From: Talpa occidentalis
Taxonomy: Eukaryota; Chordata; Mammalia; Eulipotyphla; Talpidae
DNA length: 64,000 bases
Direction: 5' to 3'
NCBI RefSeq assembly: GCF_014898055.3
Contig: NW_023604295.1
Location: 139,344,676-139,408,675 of the forward strand
The notes beneath the pieces are model-generated. The model was not told the DNA's origin, did not search any database, and worked only from the letters and a program-made list of their open reading frames with translations. How positions within the stretch are numbered: position 1 is the first letter of the stretch; each line of letters begins with the position of its first letter. This document shows positions 47,310 to 60,545 of the stretch, in pieces. Made by a program: the position numbers and the translations under genes.

Positions 47310-47408
47310 GTGGTCTATTTTTATCCTGACATTTTTGTCCATCCTATGAATTTCATCATGGGAAAGAAACAGCAGTTTGTCTTAGAGAAGCTCAATTTCG
47401 ATCTCCAG
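47310..47408 (+). CDS. Candidate internal coding exon, 99 bp, product unknown
   Basis: This is the only segment in the window with a full exon signature. Upstream is a T-rich tract ending TTTTTTTTTCCCAG, with a branch-like CTGAT about 20 bases before the AG. Downstream is CAG followed by GTGACA. Between them are exactly 33 codons, phase 0 at both ends, with only one of three frames open. The peptide begins VVYFYPDIFVHP, has GKKQQ in the middle and ends FVLEKLNFDLQ. Codon third positions are richer in G/C than the surrounding DNA. I do not recognise the protein and no partner exon was found in the window, so flanking introns would be long. A chance open stretch between cryptic sites is a real alternative, since a 33-codon open frame is not rare. 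Confidence 0.4.
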
Positions 47409-48954
47409 GTGACAAGCTGATATTTCTTTCCTTTGAAGGAGCTTTTAATATGATGGGTTAAATGTCAAGGAAAAAACTCCTATTATATATTGAACCTTGC
47501 TCACCTCATTTCTCTTAATATTAATGACATATTGACATTTGATTTTTAAAAAATGTTCCATTTTTAACAGATATAAAGATTTTTAAAGAATGTACTTATT
47601 TAGCTATCTTGTCACTTTGTACAAATCACTGAGTTTAATGACACTATTTGTAAATACAAAAGAAATCATTGACATTATTGCTTCTTTATCGCTGTACTGC
47701 TAGTTCAGAGAGTATGACTTTGAATCTTCAAACTAAAATTTTGCGACACAATTTATTCATTTTTGTTTTAAATATGTTATCTAGTATGAAAAACAGCAAA
47801 GAAAGAGAACACTAACAGAACTGGAAGAAATGACTTCTACTTATTAGAAAAAAGGAAAACAAATAATATGAGAGGATTAAAATGGTTTCATAGATGTTAC
47901 TGTTACCTTCAACAGATTCTATAGAATCACATTTTGAAAGCACAACTATTGTTTATTATTTGATGAGAAAATGCAATATTGTTTACTACCTGCTTACCTA
48001 AGACCATTAACTACACAACTATGAAATTTATTGTCACCTACCAAGCCTGAAATGTTATTTCTTCTCATATGAACTCATTGGAAATATGTTTTTAGCTTTC
48101 AATATGGTAGCTACCCACCACGCCTAACTATTTAGTTTAAATTAAATTAATTTTAATAAAATAAAAAGTTTGCTTCCTCATCTGCCCTAGACACAGATTC
48201 AGTACTCAGCAGCTATTTATGACTGTGAGCTGCCATACAGAGCAGCAGAGGACTAAACCATCCTCATCATCACAGAAAGTTCCATTGGAGGATTGCTGCT
48301 AATTGATTTCTAAGCGTGGAAGGAGGTGTCCTGAAATGATTCAGATTATTTTCATGGTATTAGCTTATTATGAACTTGATATTTTAATGTTCAGTCATTC
48401 CTTTCTGTCCATTGGCAGAGATCTGTGATGTGTGTGCATTACGTGTGACCAACATCTAGTTTAAAGATCACATCACCACTGCTTGCTGTCAGGGTTACGA
48501 TCTTAACTCTGTGCCCCTAACAGGGATGCTTGCTCACTGATCATACCCTAAACAAGGGAGATAGACTTACCTAGGGGAAACATAGGAGTAAGCGTTCTGG
48601 TAATTCTGAGTTTTTAAAATCATTCATTTTAATTTGTTTTGAAGGCACACTTTCAAAACAAAATGTGTTGCCTTTAACGCAGCTTTTCTCTTTAAGCAGT
48701 TTTTCTTCAGAATGTCTTCTTTTGGAATTGCGTCACAGTGCTGACACTATCCTTTGAAGGAATTAGCTTTTCCTAACCTGAGAGATTATTGGTGATAAAG
48801 GCTGCAGTAATTTCAACCAGCAGGATATTTATTGTATTGAAACACGAGGGAGACTATTTCCAAGACCAGCATGATGTATTAGGTGTCACTTGGAAACTAT
48901 TAAGTGCTTTAAGCAAAAATTATTTTTTACGAAGTTAACTCTCTCTGAAAGTCA
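47409..48954. other. Unassigned sequence
   Basis: Nothing recognised. Confidence 0.5.
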
Positions 48955-49100
48955 GTAGCTTTATCCCTGGTTGGGAGGAGTTAAATTCAAGGTCAGAGAG
49001 GTCATCTAAATTCAAGCAGGTAGTGAGTGCAGAGTAAAGATTGAAGTTTCTGTTCACCAAACCTCAAAGTCCTGTGCTTTCAAGTCTATACCACCACATC
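48955..49100 (-). mobile_element. MIR relic
   Basis: Reverse MIR: 'aaggtcagagaggtcatcta', 'gcaggtagtgagtgcagagt', 'cctcaaagtcctgtgctttc' and 'ctataccaccaca' in order. Confidence 0.72.
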
Positions 49101-49610
49101 CAGTGATGGGATTTTATTCTTGCAAGATTCAAGTGGCCATATAATTAAAAGCTATCATAAGGAATGGATTATTAACTGTAAATGTTAAATTTGTTCTTTA
49201 GATATTCTTCAAATTATAATTACAAATACTCAGATATTAATAATCCAATGAGCAAGCCAACTTTTTCAATTACATAACTGCATATTTGATGCTGACTCTG
49301 TACCCTGGATTCAATGTTGAAGCATTGCTATGGTAAATCTGATAAAGCTTTCCATAGACTAGAAAGAATCTTTGAGGTGAGAGACTGGTACAAGCCTTGA
49401 AAATGTTTCAGACCAAATAGTCTCCATCAAGCTCAAATTTCCCTGTGTGCAAAGCCACCTTTTGAGTTTGTGAAAAAGGCAATTTCTAAGATATTGTGAT
49501 AACAGTAGACTTGCAGAATGGTTGATAAAGGGGTTGTTTGAATGGTGTATCATAATGCCACATATTCACACATTGAACTCTATTTGTATCCACCCCAAAT
49601 TGCTGTAGTG
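49101..49610. other. Unassigned sequence
   Basis: No feature recognised up to the LTR target site. Confidence 0.5.
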
Positions 49611-49614
49611 TTAT

Positions 49615-50203
49615 TGTTATAGGACAGGGAGAGGGGTAGCCCAAACCCCGCAAACCTGCCTATTCTACATGGGTTCTGCCATCCGCCGCATCAACACAAA
49701 ACATATGACACTTTAATGGGAAGGATCTTTAATAAAAACTAGGAAACAATACAGGTGAGGCAGAGTCTAGTTTCTAAATGAAGCACCCAAAGTTACCCAT
49801 CCCCTCGTGGGTAAAACTCCATCCATATGGGATCGGTCCAGAGCAAGGCCCCAAAGCCTGCTACAAGTCTAAAGCATCTTCCAGTGGGGACCCACAGCAA
49901 AGGGTCACAAACAACCGGACAAGCCCGGAAGGAAAAGAGCAAAATCAACATCAAGATAAAAGCTGCCATTGTCACCTCCCCACAGGTCTCACCCACATCT
50001 GTGTCACCCAGTCCACAACCAAAAGACAAGCGCAGTTTCTTCACGTGTCTCTAGGCTCCATGCGCCTCCTCCAGGTCTCCTGGCTCCATCCTGCTTCCTT
50101 CCTTCCTCAGTCTCTTCTCCAGCTTCTCCTCTTCCTGCTCAGCTCCACCCTTCCTTGGGTGGGGCAGGGAACCTCCCCCTTTCCTGGGGACCACCCTGTT
50201 ACA
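49615..50203 (-). mobile_element. Solo LTR of an endogenous retrovirus (589 bp)
   Basis: The ends are TGTTATAGGACAGGG at the left and CCCTGTTACA at the right, giving TG...CA termini with an imperfect inverted repeat. Both sides carry the direct repeat TTAT (49611-49614 and 50204-50207), a 4-bp duplication typical of gammaretrovirus-like (class I) elements. It is more GC-rich than its surroundings. Orientation is tentative: read on the minus strand, two ATTAAA signals precede a final segment of about 120 bp. No internal retroviral genes flank it. The longest open frame in the window (49778-50209, 143 codons) is in the LTR and is not taken as a gene. Confidence 0.8.
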
Positions 50204-50207
50204 TTAT

Positions 50208-50539
50208 AACTAATAGTACTTCAATAAAAATAAATAAAAGCCCCCTCCAAATAAAAAAGAATGGTTAAAGACCCTGCGCTTTCTCCACAAGAACAGTATA
50301 TGGTTTTGTAACAAGTTTTATTCTTCTACCAATATAGAAATAAAATAAGAAAATCACATATCTGAATTTTATCAACTTCATTTCTCTAAACACATAATAT
50401 TTTTCCAAGTACTTAAGACTGTGCAGTTTTTAAAATGCATTCCATTATATACTCCTCTGATTTCTTTTAAATTTGGTAGGCAGCCCAATTCAACCTTTAT
50501 TTTGTGTTTTATAGATTACTTTTCAGCAAGCCCTGCCTC
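50208..50539. other. Unassigned AT-rich sequence
   Basis: Nothing recognised apart from an A-rich stretch (50221-50258). Confidence 0.5.
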
Positions 50540-50775
50540 GACCCCACCGCTAAATACATTTATCTTCCTTTATCCTGTACCCAAAAAACACCTTGCTCAT
50601 CTGTTCTTGCATTTGTTAGATTCTGGGGTTCTTTTGTTTGTTTTGTTCTGTTTCCTACCAGCCTGAAGGATTCTTGAGAGCAAGGGTTGTGTTAATTTTG
50701 TGTTCCTTATCAGTGACATGCTCATAGTAATCACTCATTAAATATGTTAAATGGATAGATGAGTGAGCAAGTCAC
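50540..50775 (+). mobile_element. L2 LINE 3' end
   Basis: 'ttcttgagagcaagggttgt', 'ttccttatcagtgacatgct' and 'tcactcattaaatatgttaa' are the terminal L2 blocks. Confidence 0.75.
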
Positions 50776-50964
50776 CTTATTTGATACAAGAATTTCCTTC
50801 CTCAGTTATACTTTATTGTTGCGCTTTGAGACCGTTTAAAAATCCCCTGTACATGTTTTAAAAACATTATTATTGTAAAAGTGAACGTTATGTTTCTGCA
50901 TGATCCTCAGAAAAGGACCCAGACAATACATTCCCTTTAAAAAAAATGGTCTCTTACAGAATTC

Positions 50965-51110
50965 ATATGATCATGGACTCAGAATTCTGCCTACCCAGAT
51001 TTGAATCCTGTCTCCATCAATTATCATCTGAGTGACCTTGAGAATATACTTATGGTCTTTAGGCTTTATATTCCTAATTTTAAAATGGAGCTATAAGCTT
51101 TAGTCTCTCT
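50965..51110 (+). mobile_element. MIR relic
   Basis: 'cccagatttgaatcctgtct', 'tgagtgaccttgagaatata' and 'taattttaaaatggagctat' in MIR order. Confidence 0.8.
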
Positions 51111-53300
51111 TAACACTTGATTGAATCAATATACATAAACCACTTAGAATAGCAAGAAAATATTGTGATTGTTAACATAATTTCTCTTTTAAGAATTGAA
51201 ACTTATATTCTTATGTTTTTTATATCACCTTGTCTTCTAGAAAGCCTGCAACTAATTTTAATACCTATTTATAGTACCTGAGCAAATCATTGGTGTGTTG
51301 GTTTATTCTATTTTTTCATATATTTCTCTAGTACCTGTCTTAGGATATGTCTAGGCCTACATGTGCCTTGGTCTTTTATTTCAAATTGACTGGAATATCC
51401 TGCAGAACATATAAAGAGCAAATTATTAATAAATACAAAATGATCTTGGGCATTCCACCTTTTAGTTAACATTTGTGACCTTCTCTCTGTTTTATTTCTT
51501 CCTGAATTCTTACTCATCAATGATCATGTCTTGTAATTGTCAATATATCCTACTAATTTCTCTGCTTTTAATTTGCTCTGTGCTTTGACAAAGTCAAATA
51601 ATCATTAGCTATTTTTATCTCAGGAAGAACTTTTCTGTGAGTTTTTAATTTTAGTGAATTTCTCCAAAGACATATTTCAGTTGAAATTTTTTAACTTTAG
51701 ATGACTATCACCTGGTTTAAATATATGGCTTAACAGATAAGTAATCCAAGAAAAATGAAGGGTTTAGGCTAACTCCATTATTCTGTTGCATTTTCTAAAG
51801 TTAAATTCAGAGATATGTAAATGGCAGGATTCAAAGATGATAAATAGTAATGAGTAGATAATTTGGAAATATCTTCACTGGGACATGAATCAGCACCCTA
51901 ATAAAAATATTGTATTTTACAGATAATACTATAAAGATGTACATATTCAAAAAACTTTCAACATATCAAAAAACAATCAGTAAAACAGAGTTCTAAGAAA
52001 AGACAGAAAAAACAACTTCTGATATCAGGTTCTCATAGTTTTTATTGACAGAGTTTCATCATTTGCTTTGGGCACATTGATATATTAACAGTGTTATCAT
52101 TATGCTCCTTGAACTCCTGAACATCCTGGACCAGTTATAGAAAAGGACCCTCCTGACCGACTTGCTCCTAAGAACAAAATGAGAAGCTTCAGTTGATTTG
52201 CAGACGTGCCATGTTGTTTAACAAATGAATGTTGTATTTCTAATAAATAATAACTGTGGTTAAACAGAGGTCCACAGGCAAAAAAGACTGGAAGGAAACT
52301 CTGGCAAACATTGATAATTTTGAAAAATTGAATGCATAGAATAGTTCCACCTAAATAATGAGTAAAGAGGTGCATTGTTTAGCTAGATAAGAAACCTGTG
52401 CTGAATCAGCTTGGGGTATCACCAGGAAAGACCTGGAGTTCAAGGCTATTCTGGACCTAATCGGGTGTTGTTCTCCTGTGTCACATGTTGATTATGGCAT
52501 GTAGCAGTACAGATATGTGTTGTTCCAATTCTGATACATCTAGGTTGTTTAAAGGCAGATGGGTTATGTTAATCCATAAGTACAAATAAGAAGGTGAAAA
52601 TGTAACATTTGCCAGGAGAAACTGATTTGTGTTGAAGACCTCATTAGAGTAGGAAATTCACCCACATTTTTTCCACCTATCTTTCTTAATCCCCCATAAT
52701 ATGTTTACAAAGTCAGATTTTTAAAGAAGGAAGCTAGCACTTTTGGGGAGCTATTATCTTTTTGGATGAAAATTCATTTTCATTAATAATTTTTGAAGTC
52801 ATGGACATTGATTCCCTAATTTATTGCTCCAGAGCCTTTCTAGATCCTTCCTTGGGTTGACAATTCCTAAAGGTTATTGATTAATTGATTGATTTACTTT
52901 TTTTATTTTTGTGAAGTGCCTAAATACTTGCATTTGCTTAGACATCTGGAGTCTTATTCCTCAGAGAGTCTTTAAATACAATAGGTAATGGCCCTGAGAT
53001 TGAATCAGTAGTTTCTGAATGCTCGAGGGTGGATTTTAAGTCTCGATTACTTGAAAGCATGCACCTTGACTAACTAGTCCCTTACCTGTTAAACTGCTGT
53101 TTATAATTGTTGTCCCATCAGTGTTGAAATTAATGTGAGGCCTATGATCACATTTAATCCCTTTTGGGAAGAGGGAAGAAAATACAATTTAAAAACTGGT
53201 ATTTTGGTTTCCCTCTATTATTGATTTGGAAAATATTTGTTAATTTCCTTTCAAGGAAGTTTTGTCTGCTATTGCACAGCCAACTTTTCACAACGGAAAA
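51111..53300. other. Unassigned AT-rich sequence
   Basis: No gene or confident repeat. The minus frames at 51308-51520 and 52100-52375 lack support. Confidence 0.5.
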
Positions 53301-53314
53301 TTAAGAACGAGACC

Positions 53315-53545
53315 ATTGGAGCCAAGTGTTCTGGGTTCAGAATCTTCGTTTTGCCACTGACTATTTATGCAAGCATGTTTGCTTGTTGTAGTTCTGTTTC
53401 TCCATTCGTAAAATTGAGGCAGAGTTAGTATCGAGAAAACACCTGCCTTAGAGGGTGATTGCAAGAATTTAGTGAGTTAATATTTAAAACACATAGAATA
53501 GTACATGGTACCTGTTAGACATTATGAGTGTTACTTATTAAAATA
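53315..53545 (+). mobile_element. MIR relic, near full length
   Basis: 'ctgggttcagaatcttcgtt', 'gccactgactatttatgcaa', 'tctccattcgtaaaattgag', 'gagggtgattgcaagaattt' and 'agtacatggtacctgtt' follow the whole MIR order. One of the best preserved ancient SINEs here. Confidence 0.85.
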
Positions 53546-55930
53546 TAATGTGTATATATGTGTATTAAATATACTTCATATTATATTCCCTACATACATG
53601 CATACACACATACAAACATGGTATTTTATTTCCTTGTATCTTATTCCTTATGCCATGTACTTATATACATATTCAGGATATTTAAAATAAATTAAAATAT
53701 TTTGAAGGTAGATATGACACAAATGTAAAAAGAATAAAGATGAAATATTTTATTTGATTGTTTATTGGTAAGGGGATCGATAAAAGGTTAAAACTGATTC
53801 AAAGGAGGGTGTATAACACACATGTAGAAAATTTGGGACAATGAAATAAATTTGCTGATAGATATAAATACATTTGTAATATATATAAATAAAGATATAA
53901 ATATATTTGTAATATATATAAATGGGTACTACCACTTGATGTTGCTCTATTTATAATTTTAATTCCCTTGCATTTTGCTACATCTTGCATACATTATTCT
54001 TTTATACTTGGTTTCTGGATGCTTATAACTTTTATTTTTGATTTGACCTTATTTCCATTTTGATAGAATAATTTTTGAATTTTTGGTTTTAGAGTACTTA
54101 TCTTTTTTATCAAATTGGTTCCCTGCTATGCATTAAATTCATTGTCTTGATTCCATTTAAGCATCTAATAATACTTTAATTTACAAATTTACCTGCTTTC
54201 CTTCCCTCCCCTCTAATCCTCCGTGAGATCTTTGTATTGTTTCTCTGTACTAACACCTGAATTTCTAAAGGGAATTTGCTTTTCTGCAATTTTTCCTCAG
54301 TTTTATATATAAAATCCTACTTGTTCCTCCTCCATTAGATATACTAAAGTATTGAATCATCTTTTTGTTGTTTTTCTTTTTTGATTTTGGACAGTGTACA
54401 ATATAAATCTGTTAAACTTCTTCATCACCTATCCAACCGGCATTCACATTTAGCTCTAAGATTTTCTCACATTGCCAACTGTCTTGAACTTCCATGAAAA
54501 AATCTCTACCACTAACACAAAAGTCAGTGTCTTCTTTTCTTCTCACTTCTAGTGATATTTGAAAGATATTTCACCAAGAGTTTTAGTACTCATTATTATT
54601 GCTTTAATTATGCATTCCCATAATTCTTTTGTGAATGTGATTAAGTATCCTCTTTTCTCATTATTGTTTCTGGTACAACTTCTAAAATCTGCATCAATTG
54701 ATTGCTTTTTTCATCATTACAATTTAAAATCACCTCTTGACTAAGTTCCTCCCTCACTAAAATTAGTTCAATGTCCCCTCCTTGGATTACTCATCCCTCC
54801 TTGCTTTGTATTATGTTCTTCTTTCCTTGAGAGATAAATAGATAAGTAGCACATCCCATAATCATCAAGTCATGAGATTAGAAGGTAATATGAGATGCTA
54901 TTTAGAGTTGATCCCCTAGATTCCAGATGGGAGGGAGGACCCTGATACTTGCCCAGTCTAATGGTTATTTCTTCAGAAGAGATTTGGGAATATCTTATGT
55001 TATTTCTGAGCTGTGATGTAGGGTTACTAAAAGTGAAGGTTCAATTAACAGTTACAAATTCAAGTAAATTCAAATTATATTTCTGCCAATTATTCTTTGC
55101 CGGTACGTGCCAAAGGGGAATATTAACCAGGAAATTAGCATGTCCAATGTTTCATCCATATACAAATCAAATTCAAGAAAGATGTCTTCCAAGGAAAAAG
55201 AAACAAAGCATGGCTCTTTCAGTACCTCCGAGGGACAAGGTTTGATGAAATAACAACTTTTTAGACAAAAAGTAATTCACCTTTTAAATAATGTTGTGTT
55301 TGTGTAAGGAAAATGAGCTGAAATCAGGCTATTTGTCACCTTTCACACAGCAGAGAGCCCATACTTTGAAATGCTGTTCCCCACCATTCGGACATGAGGC
55401 AAACAGATGGGTCTTGCATTTGCAGTTGTGTATCTGTCATGAGTCTATGGTTGCTTAACACTGTAAAAGGGCCTAGGCAGGGGAGTTGCTGTTCTGTCTC
55501 TCTGTGTCAGAGTCTCTGCTGCTCTGCCTGCCTGCCTGTGCCCCCTGTTCAGCATGAAAGGGCTGCAAAATCTGCCAAAGGCTCCAAATTCTCTTTCATC
55601 TGCGAGAACCGACAATGAACTAACCTGGGATGATTGCACAACAGTTGTTTACTGATAATATTTACCATGTGCTAAATAGTGTTTCCAAAGTTGACACAAG
55701 TTTTCTACCAACTTATCTGTCTTGTACAGATAATAACCTTTGGGGACTTAACGACATCAGCACAAAGGCCCTCCTAGTTTGCCCATCTCTTTTATGGATC
55801 AGCTGTCCCCTATTGAGAATGAGTGGTAGATAAAAACAATTCAGAGATAATCATCAAAATTTTTAGTGTGTTAGTCAATAATACAAAACCTTCTTAGAGC
55901 TGCTTGTTAATGCTGAGTTTTTATTTGCTC
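53546..55930. other. Unassigned AT-rich sequence
   Basis: It includes a duplicated AT-rich block ('tttgtaatatatataaat' at about 53872 and 53907). The C/T-rich region 54180-54800 may be an old LINE, but I could not place it. No gene. Confidence 0.5.
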
Positions 55931-55934
55931 TTTC

Positions 55935-56090
55935 TTCTCTTCCTGAAATATCTAGCATTCTTTAGCCAACAAGCATTGTTTTAGGTTCAATTAAAATAGC
56001 ACCTTTTCCATAAAATTATTTCTGCTTCTCTCAGTTTGATATAGCCAATCTCTGTGTACACCACCTTAGTCAATAAGAGGGCTTATTCTC
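55935..56090 (+). mobile_element. Possible L2 fragment
   Basis: 'aatagcaccttttccataaa' and 'ttatttctgcttctctcagt' weakly resemble an L2 segment upstream of the 3' end. Confidence 0.35.
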
Positions 56091-57835
56091 GAATAGTGTA
56101 GCTAGAAGGACTTTTTAGTTTAGTCAGCTTGCTGTAGTATGAAGTCTTTTGTAGGAGGGATGATTCTGGACTTTCCAGGCTCCACCACATCTGACATTTA
56201 GTGAATAGAATTCTAACATCTATTATTATTTTGATCAAGCTACCATTGCTCATTAAGCAAAAACAACATTGGATACGTTTTAAGGAGAGTTAACAAACTC
56301 TTAGGGCATATATAGTACAAAACAAAAACAGGTAAAATAAAAATTACAACAAAAATAGAAAATGTAACAAACAGGAGAAAAGGAAGGATAGTGAAAGTAA
56401 GTGAATTTGCTAAATTCACATGAACTACTACAGATTTTAGATATATATTGTTAGAGAAATTTGAAGACAGGAACACATTATTTCTCATTTTTTAAGGTCA
56501 AATTTATGTAGGAGAGACACTATGGAGAAATGTCATCAAGAACAGTTTACAGAACTCTATACTGACTCCCCTCTGGGTACACAACCTTTCAAATAGCCGG
56601 TAACATGGTGGTGGTGTTTGTGGTGCTGGTGATCTTGGGGACAGAATTTGGTAAGATCTGAAAGTTCAAATCCTCATTTGAAACATTCAGTTTCTGAGTC
56701 CATTCACATAACCCCTTTAAAGAATCAGCCTGTGGAAACCTGATTGTCTGGGTAAGCTTGTAGCAAGAAGTGGAGGGGAAGGTGGGACTCAGAGGCAGAG
56801 TTAAGGAATCAGGACTGTATGCAGATCTGCAAATTAGCAGGGTCAGAGGGAAGTAGATATGCTGCTTAGTAGCCAGTTCCTGTTAATTGCTGAGTCTACC
56901 TGCCCGAGGCCCTGTTCTTATTATGGGAACCAGAGGCAACTGGACAGACATATCAGTTTCAGCACTCAGCAGCCATGCTGTGTGATAGAGGGTTAAACAT
57001 CTTTGTGAATGTTACCCTTTTGTTCCCATTGATTTCCTTTAGATTTCTTATCGCATTTAATCTGCTTCTAGTAACTTGTCTCTTATCCATTTGACCAATA
57101 TGAAGTTTTCTCTTTCCATGAGATCTGAATTTCTGTGATTGAAAGATTATAAAATGACCCTTAAAAATTGGAACCACAACCATAAAGGAGTTAGGTAAAC
57201 TCACTGGGAACAAATATCCTTGGGTAGGAAAACAAACTATATGTGGAAAACAAGGAAGCATACCAACAAAAACCATGATAAACAACAAAAAATAATGTGA
57301 AATAAATAGCTAAGCACACAGACCAATGGAAATTGGATGAAATTGAAAAGCTGAATGGGACTCTTTGTGTTTGAACCTACTCTAAAGATAAGTGTGAAAT
57401 TGCAATCAATAGACAAGAGAGAAGTATTCTGAGAATGGCATTAAAGGCAAACATAAAAGGGATGCAGGGGATTTAAGAGGTTTAATAAGAATATCATAGT
57501 GATGCTTAAAGTATTGGATCAATTTGAAATAGTTTACCTGTGAAGAAATGATTATGGAAAGGTTTCCAGGAATTTATAATCCCTTCTGGAAAATATTACA
57601 ACTATAGAATAATATAAGGTTGTGGACAGTGACTATTACATTGTGAAGTCTGGGCTAATTATTGAGGAGATTAGTTTCAGTAGTTTTGGAGCAAGTGAAA
57701 AATCTGCTTAGATAAAATGAAAGTTAGTCTGAGTTTTGTGAAAGGATGTTTAGGATTTAGATGGGCATGGAGCGAGGAGTAGGGCTATTGGTATATTACA
57801 CATAAGAAATGACAAGGGAAAAATCATTATATTTT
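56091..57835. other. Unassigned sequence
   Basis: No gene or repeat recognised. The minus frame 56959-57288 (109 codons) has no domain. Confidence 0.5.
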
Positions 57836-57837
57836 AA

Positions 57838-58101
57838 ATATTTATTTTTATTTATTTATGTGTATAAGAACCAAGGTATAGACCAGACATGCAGGAGGTT
57901 GAGAGGATTCATCAGAGACAGAGTAGGGAGCAGAACAGGTAGATCTACTGAAATCCACTGATGAGGGGAGCAGCGGGTGAGACAGGAGAGGTCTGCTGCA
58001 CCATGTGGGTAACTCCCTGGCCGGGCATTGAACTCAGGCTGCAGTGGCCACAGAGAGCTTCATAGGGCTGAGACTTTACCCCTGCACCACCAGGGAGGCC
58101 C
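57838..58101 (-). mobile_element. tRNA-derived SINE, older subfamily
   Basis: Reverse copy with an A/T tail at the left, the shared core near 57960-57990, and head 'caccaccagggaggccc' at the right. Rather diverged. Confidence 0.9.
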
Positions 58102-59496
58102 AACAAGAGAAAATTTAAAAAATTAAATGTATTTACTTTGGCGTAATGTAAAATGATTTTACAAGAGAGATTTTGCAAGTATAGTGTTTCAAGATTTGGG
58201 GATATTGCTGAGGATAGCAATGTAGGGGGCTTTCAATGTAATACAGTTTAGGGAGGATGTTGATTAAATGCAACTGTAAATGGAGGCAAGAAAAAAAATA
58301 AATCTTTCTTAAAATAAATTTTTTTCTTACTTGCTTTCACTCCCACTTTCATCAGTGTTTTGTTCATACCCTACCCCCGCCAATAAGTAAAGAACTGTAT
58401 TAACAGAGTATTTTCTATTTGAAAATAATAATTTTATTTAAATGCATAGCTATAAAATATTCAAATTTCACATATAGGTTATTGGTTTTGGGAGTAAAAC
58501 AAGGTGGCAGTCTTTAAAAAAATGCATATCTTGACTGTTTCATAGATTCCTTTTTTTTTTTTTTAATTAAGAAGCTCACAAGACACTTTTTAATACTATC
58601 CCCTAACTAGGTCCCTTATGTCTCTGAATTGCTTATATTGCGGGTGAGGGGAATCACTTAATACAAGCTTATTAGACAACCAAGCAGCTTGAAAATCCCC
58701 CACTAGACCTTTCAATAAAGTTTAATCAACCAGGTAAGACCCTGATGGGGCTGGCAATTAGACTTCCTATATTTTTAAAATGGAGACACTGAGTTTCAAA
58801 ATATTAAAATGCTATTTAAATACAGTGATGACAAAATTGGAGGTACTGTTGCAGCCACAAATCAGAATCTGCTTCCCCCTATCTTGTTGCTCATTACAGA
58901 GCTTTGGTGAATTAACAAGTATTAATTTGCCTCTGAATTGCTACCAGGAATTTAGCCTGATTCAATATTTCCATGCAAATGGGAAAAATGAGGTATTTAT
59001 AGATATTACTGTGGAAAAGATTATACTCATTTTTTAACTATATCTCTGTACTGAATTAATGTTTCTCTTAGTTCTTGGTTTAAAAACATAATTTACATAT
59101 ATTTACATATAAATAAATAAGTAGAAAACGTATTCCCATGTTAAGTAACATATGGAGGCAGTAAAAATTAAAAATATATCAAATAGTATTAGGGATAGTT
59201 TTGCCATTCATTGGGTTTTTAAATGGTAAGTGTATGGGCAAATACAAATTTAGATTAAAGAAAAGCACAGAGGAAATTTTCCCCTTTCTTAAGTGTTTGC
59301 TTTCAAAACATGTAAGTTCTATCTCTTTTGAAAATTATGTGAATATTTTAGAAGACTAAATAAGCTTTTAGTCAGTTTTACATTCCAGGATTATTTGGGC
59401 TGTTGATGTGCACGTTGTAGACTTTTATATATGTGTATCACACTTAATGTCTTTCTCAAGTACCTGGGGACCATGTTTTAAAATATGCAATAATTA
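58102..59496. other. Unassigned AT-rich sequence
   Basis: A T tract lies at about 58552-58564. The + frame 58780-59037 has no support. Confidence 0.5.
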
Positions 59497-59762
59497 TTAT
59501 TTTTTTATTTAATTATGCATACAAGAACTGGGGTGCAGGCCAGAGGTAGGGGGGAGGGTGGTAAAAGGCTTTGCAAAGACAGAGTGGGGAGCAGAACATG
59601 TAGCTCTACTGAAATATACTGCTGAGGGGAGCAGCAGGTGAGACAGGAGAGGTCTGCTGCGCCATGTGGGTCAGCTCCCTGGCTGGGGATCAAACTCATG
59701 CCACAGTGGCTGGAATTGATTCATAGTGCTGAGACTTTAAACTTTGCGCCACCAGGGAGGCC
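59497..59762 (-). mobile_element. tRNA-derived SINE, older subfamily
   Basis: Reverse copy with 'gcatacaagaactggggtg' and head 'gccaccagggaggccc'. Imperfect flanking repeat (AAAATATGCAATAATTATT before, AAAATGTACAATTATT after). Confidence 0.92.
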
Positions 59763-60464
59763 CATAAAATGTACAATTATTAAATGAGAAAGTGTCCCTT
59801 ACTCTTGGTGTCTTTGGGAAGGGAAGAGCCTGACTTGGGGGACCTCATTCCAAATTCTACAGTGACTGCCTTTCATAAAAATACCAGAAGTTTATTTTTA
59901 TTTTGGATAAAGCCATTTAGCTAACACAACTATTTGGGCAGATGAACTATGTGTGACATGAACCATGAGTGGCATATGGCGCTGTCAAGTCATCTTACTG
60001 AAGGACTAGTTATTGTTTATCTTGAGAACATGTGTATAATGGGCCGCATCCACTTGGCTTTATGAAAGGTGCGATGTCTTCCTCTATTACTATCTCTTTT
60101 TGGATTCTGTGGGAGGCATAGCACATTCTGGTTTCATGCTTAGTCAAAAAAAAATTTTTTTTGGCAATAAAGAAATGTTTTATTTTTCTTCTGCTTTTGT
60201 GGCAGGTTTTCGAGGTGGGAGGAGAGGTTGTGTTTAAATTCTGTTTCTCCCACACAAACAAAAGACTGTCCAGAATCACAGGAGGGTCTAAATTGAAAAC
60301 CAAGCTTAAAGTTTTCTAGATTGACATGGGGATAGCGTTATCATTTTTATCTGTATTATTTTCAAATGAAACCAATATCAATTATGGAATGCATCTATAT
60401 AAACTATGCGCATAGAGGCAGATGCTACAGAAAAGACACTTTCTGTTTTGAGTATTATTTTTAA
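59763..60464. other. Unassigned sequence
   Basis: Nothing recognised. The minus frame 60010-60303 (97 codons) has no domain. Confidence 0.5.
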
Positions 60465-60545
60465 TCTTTCTATTTTGAAGAATGACATGCACATATAAAA
60501 GTGTACAACAGATAAATGTACAACCCAAAGAGTTACCAAAGTTAC

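Noticed and set aside
49778..50209. Longest open frame in the window (143 codons, +) and its antisense partners
   Set aside because: It lies inside a solo LTR with defined ends and target duplication; composition and lack of domains fit non-coding LTR sequence.
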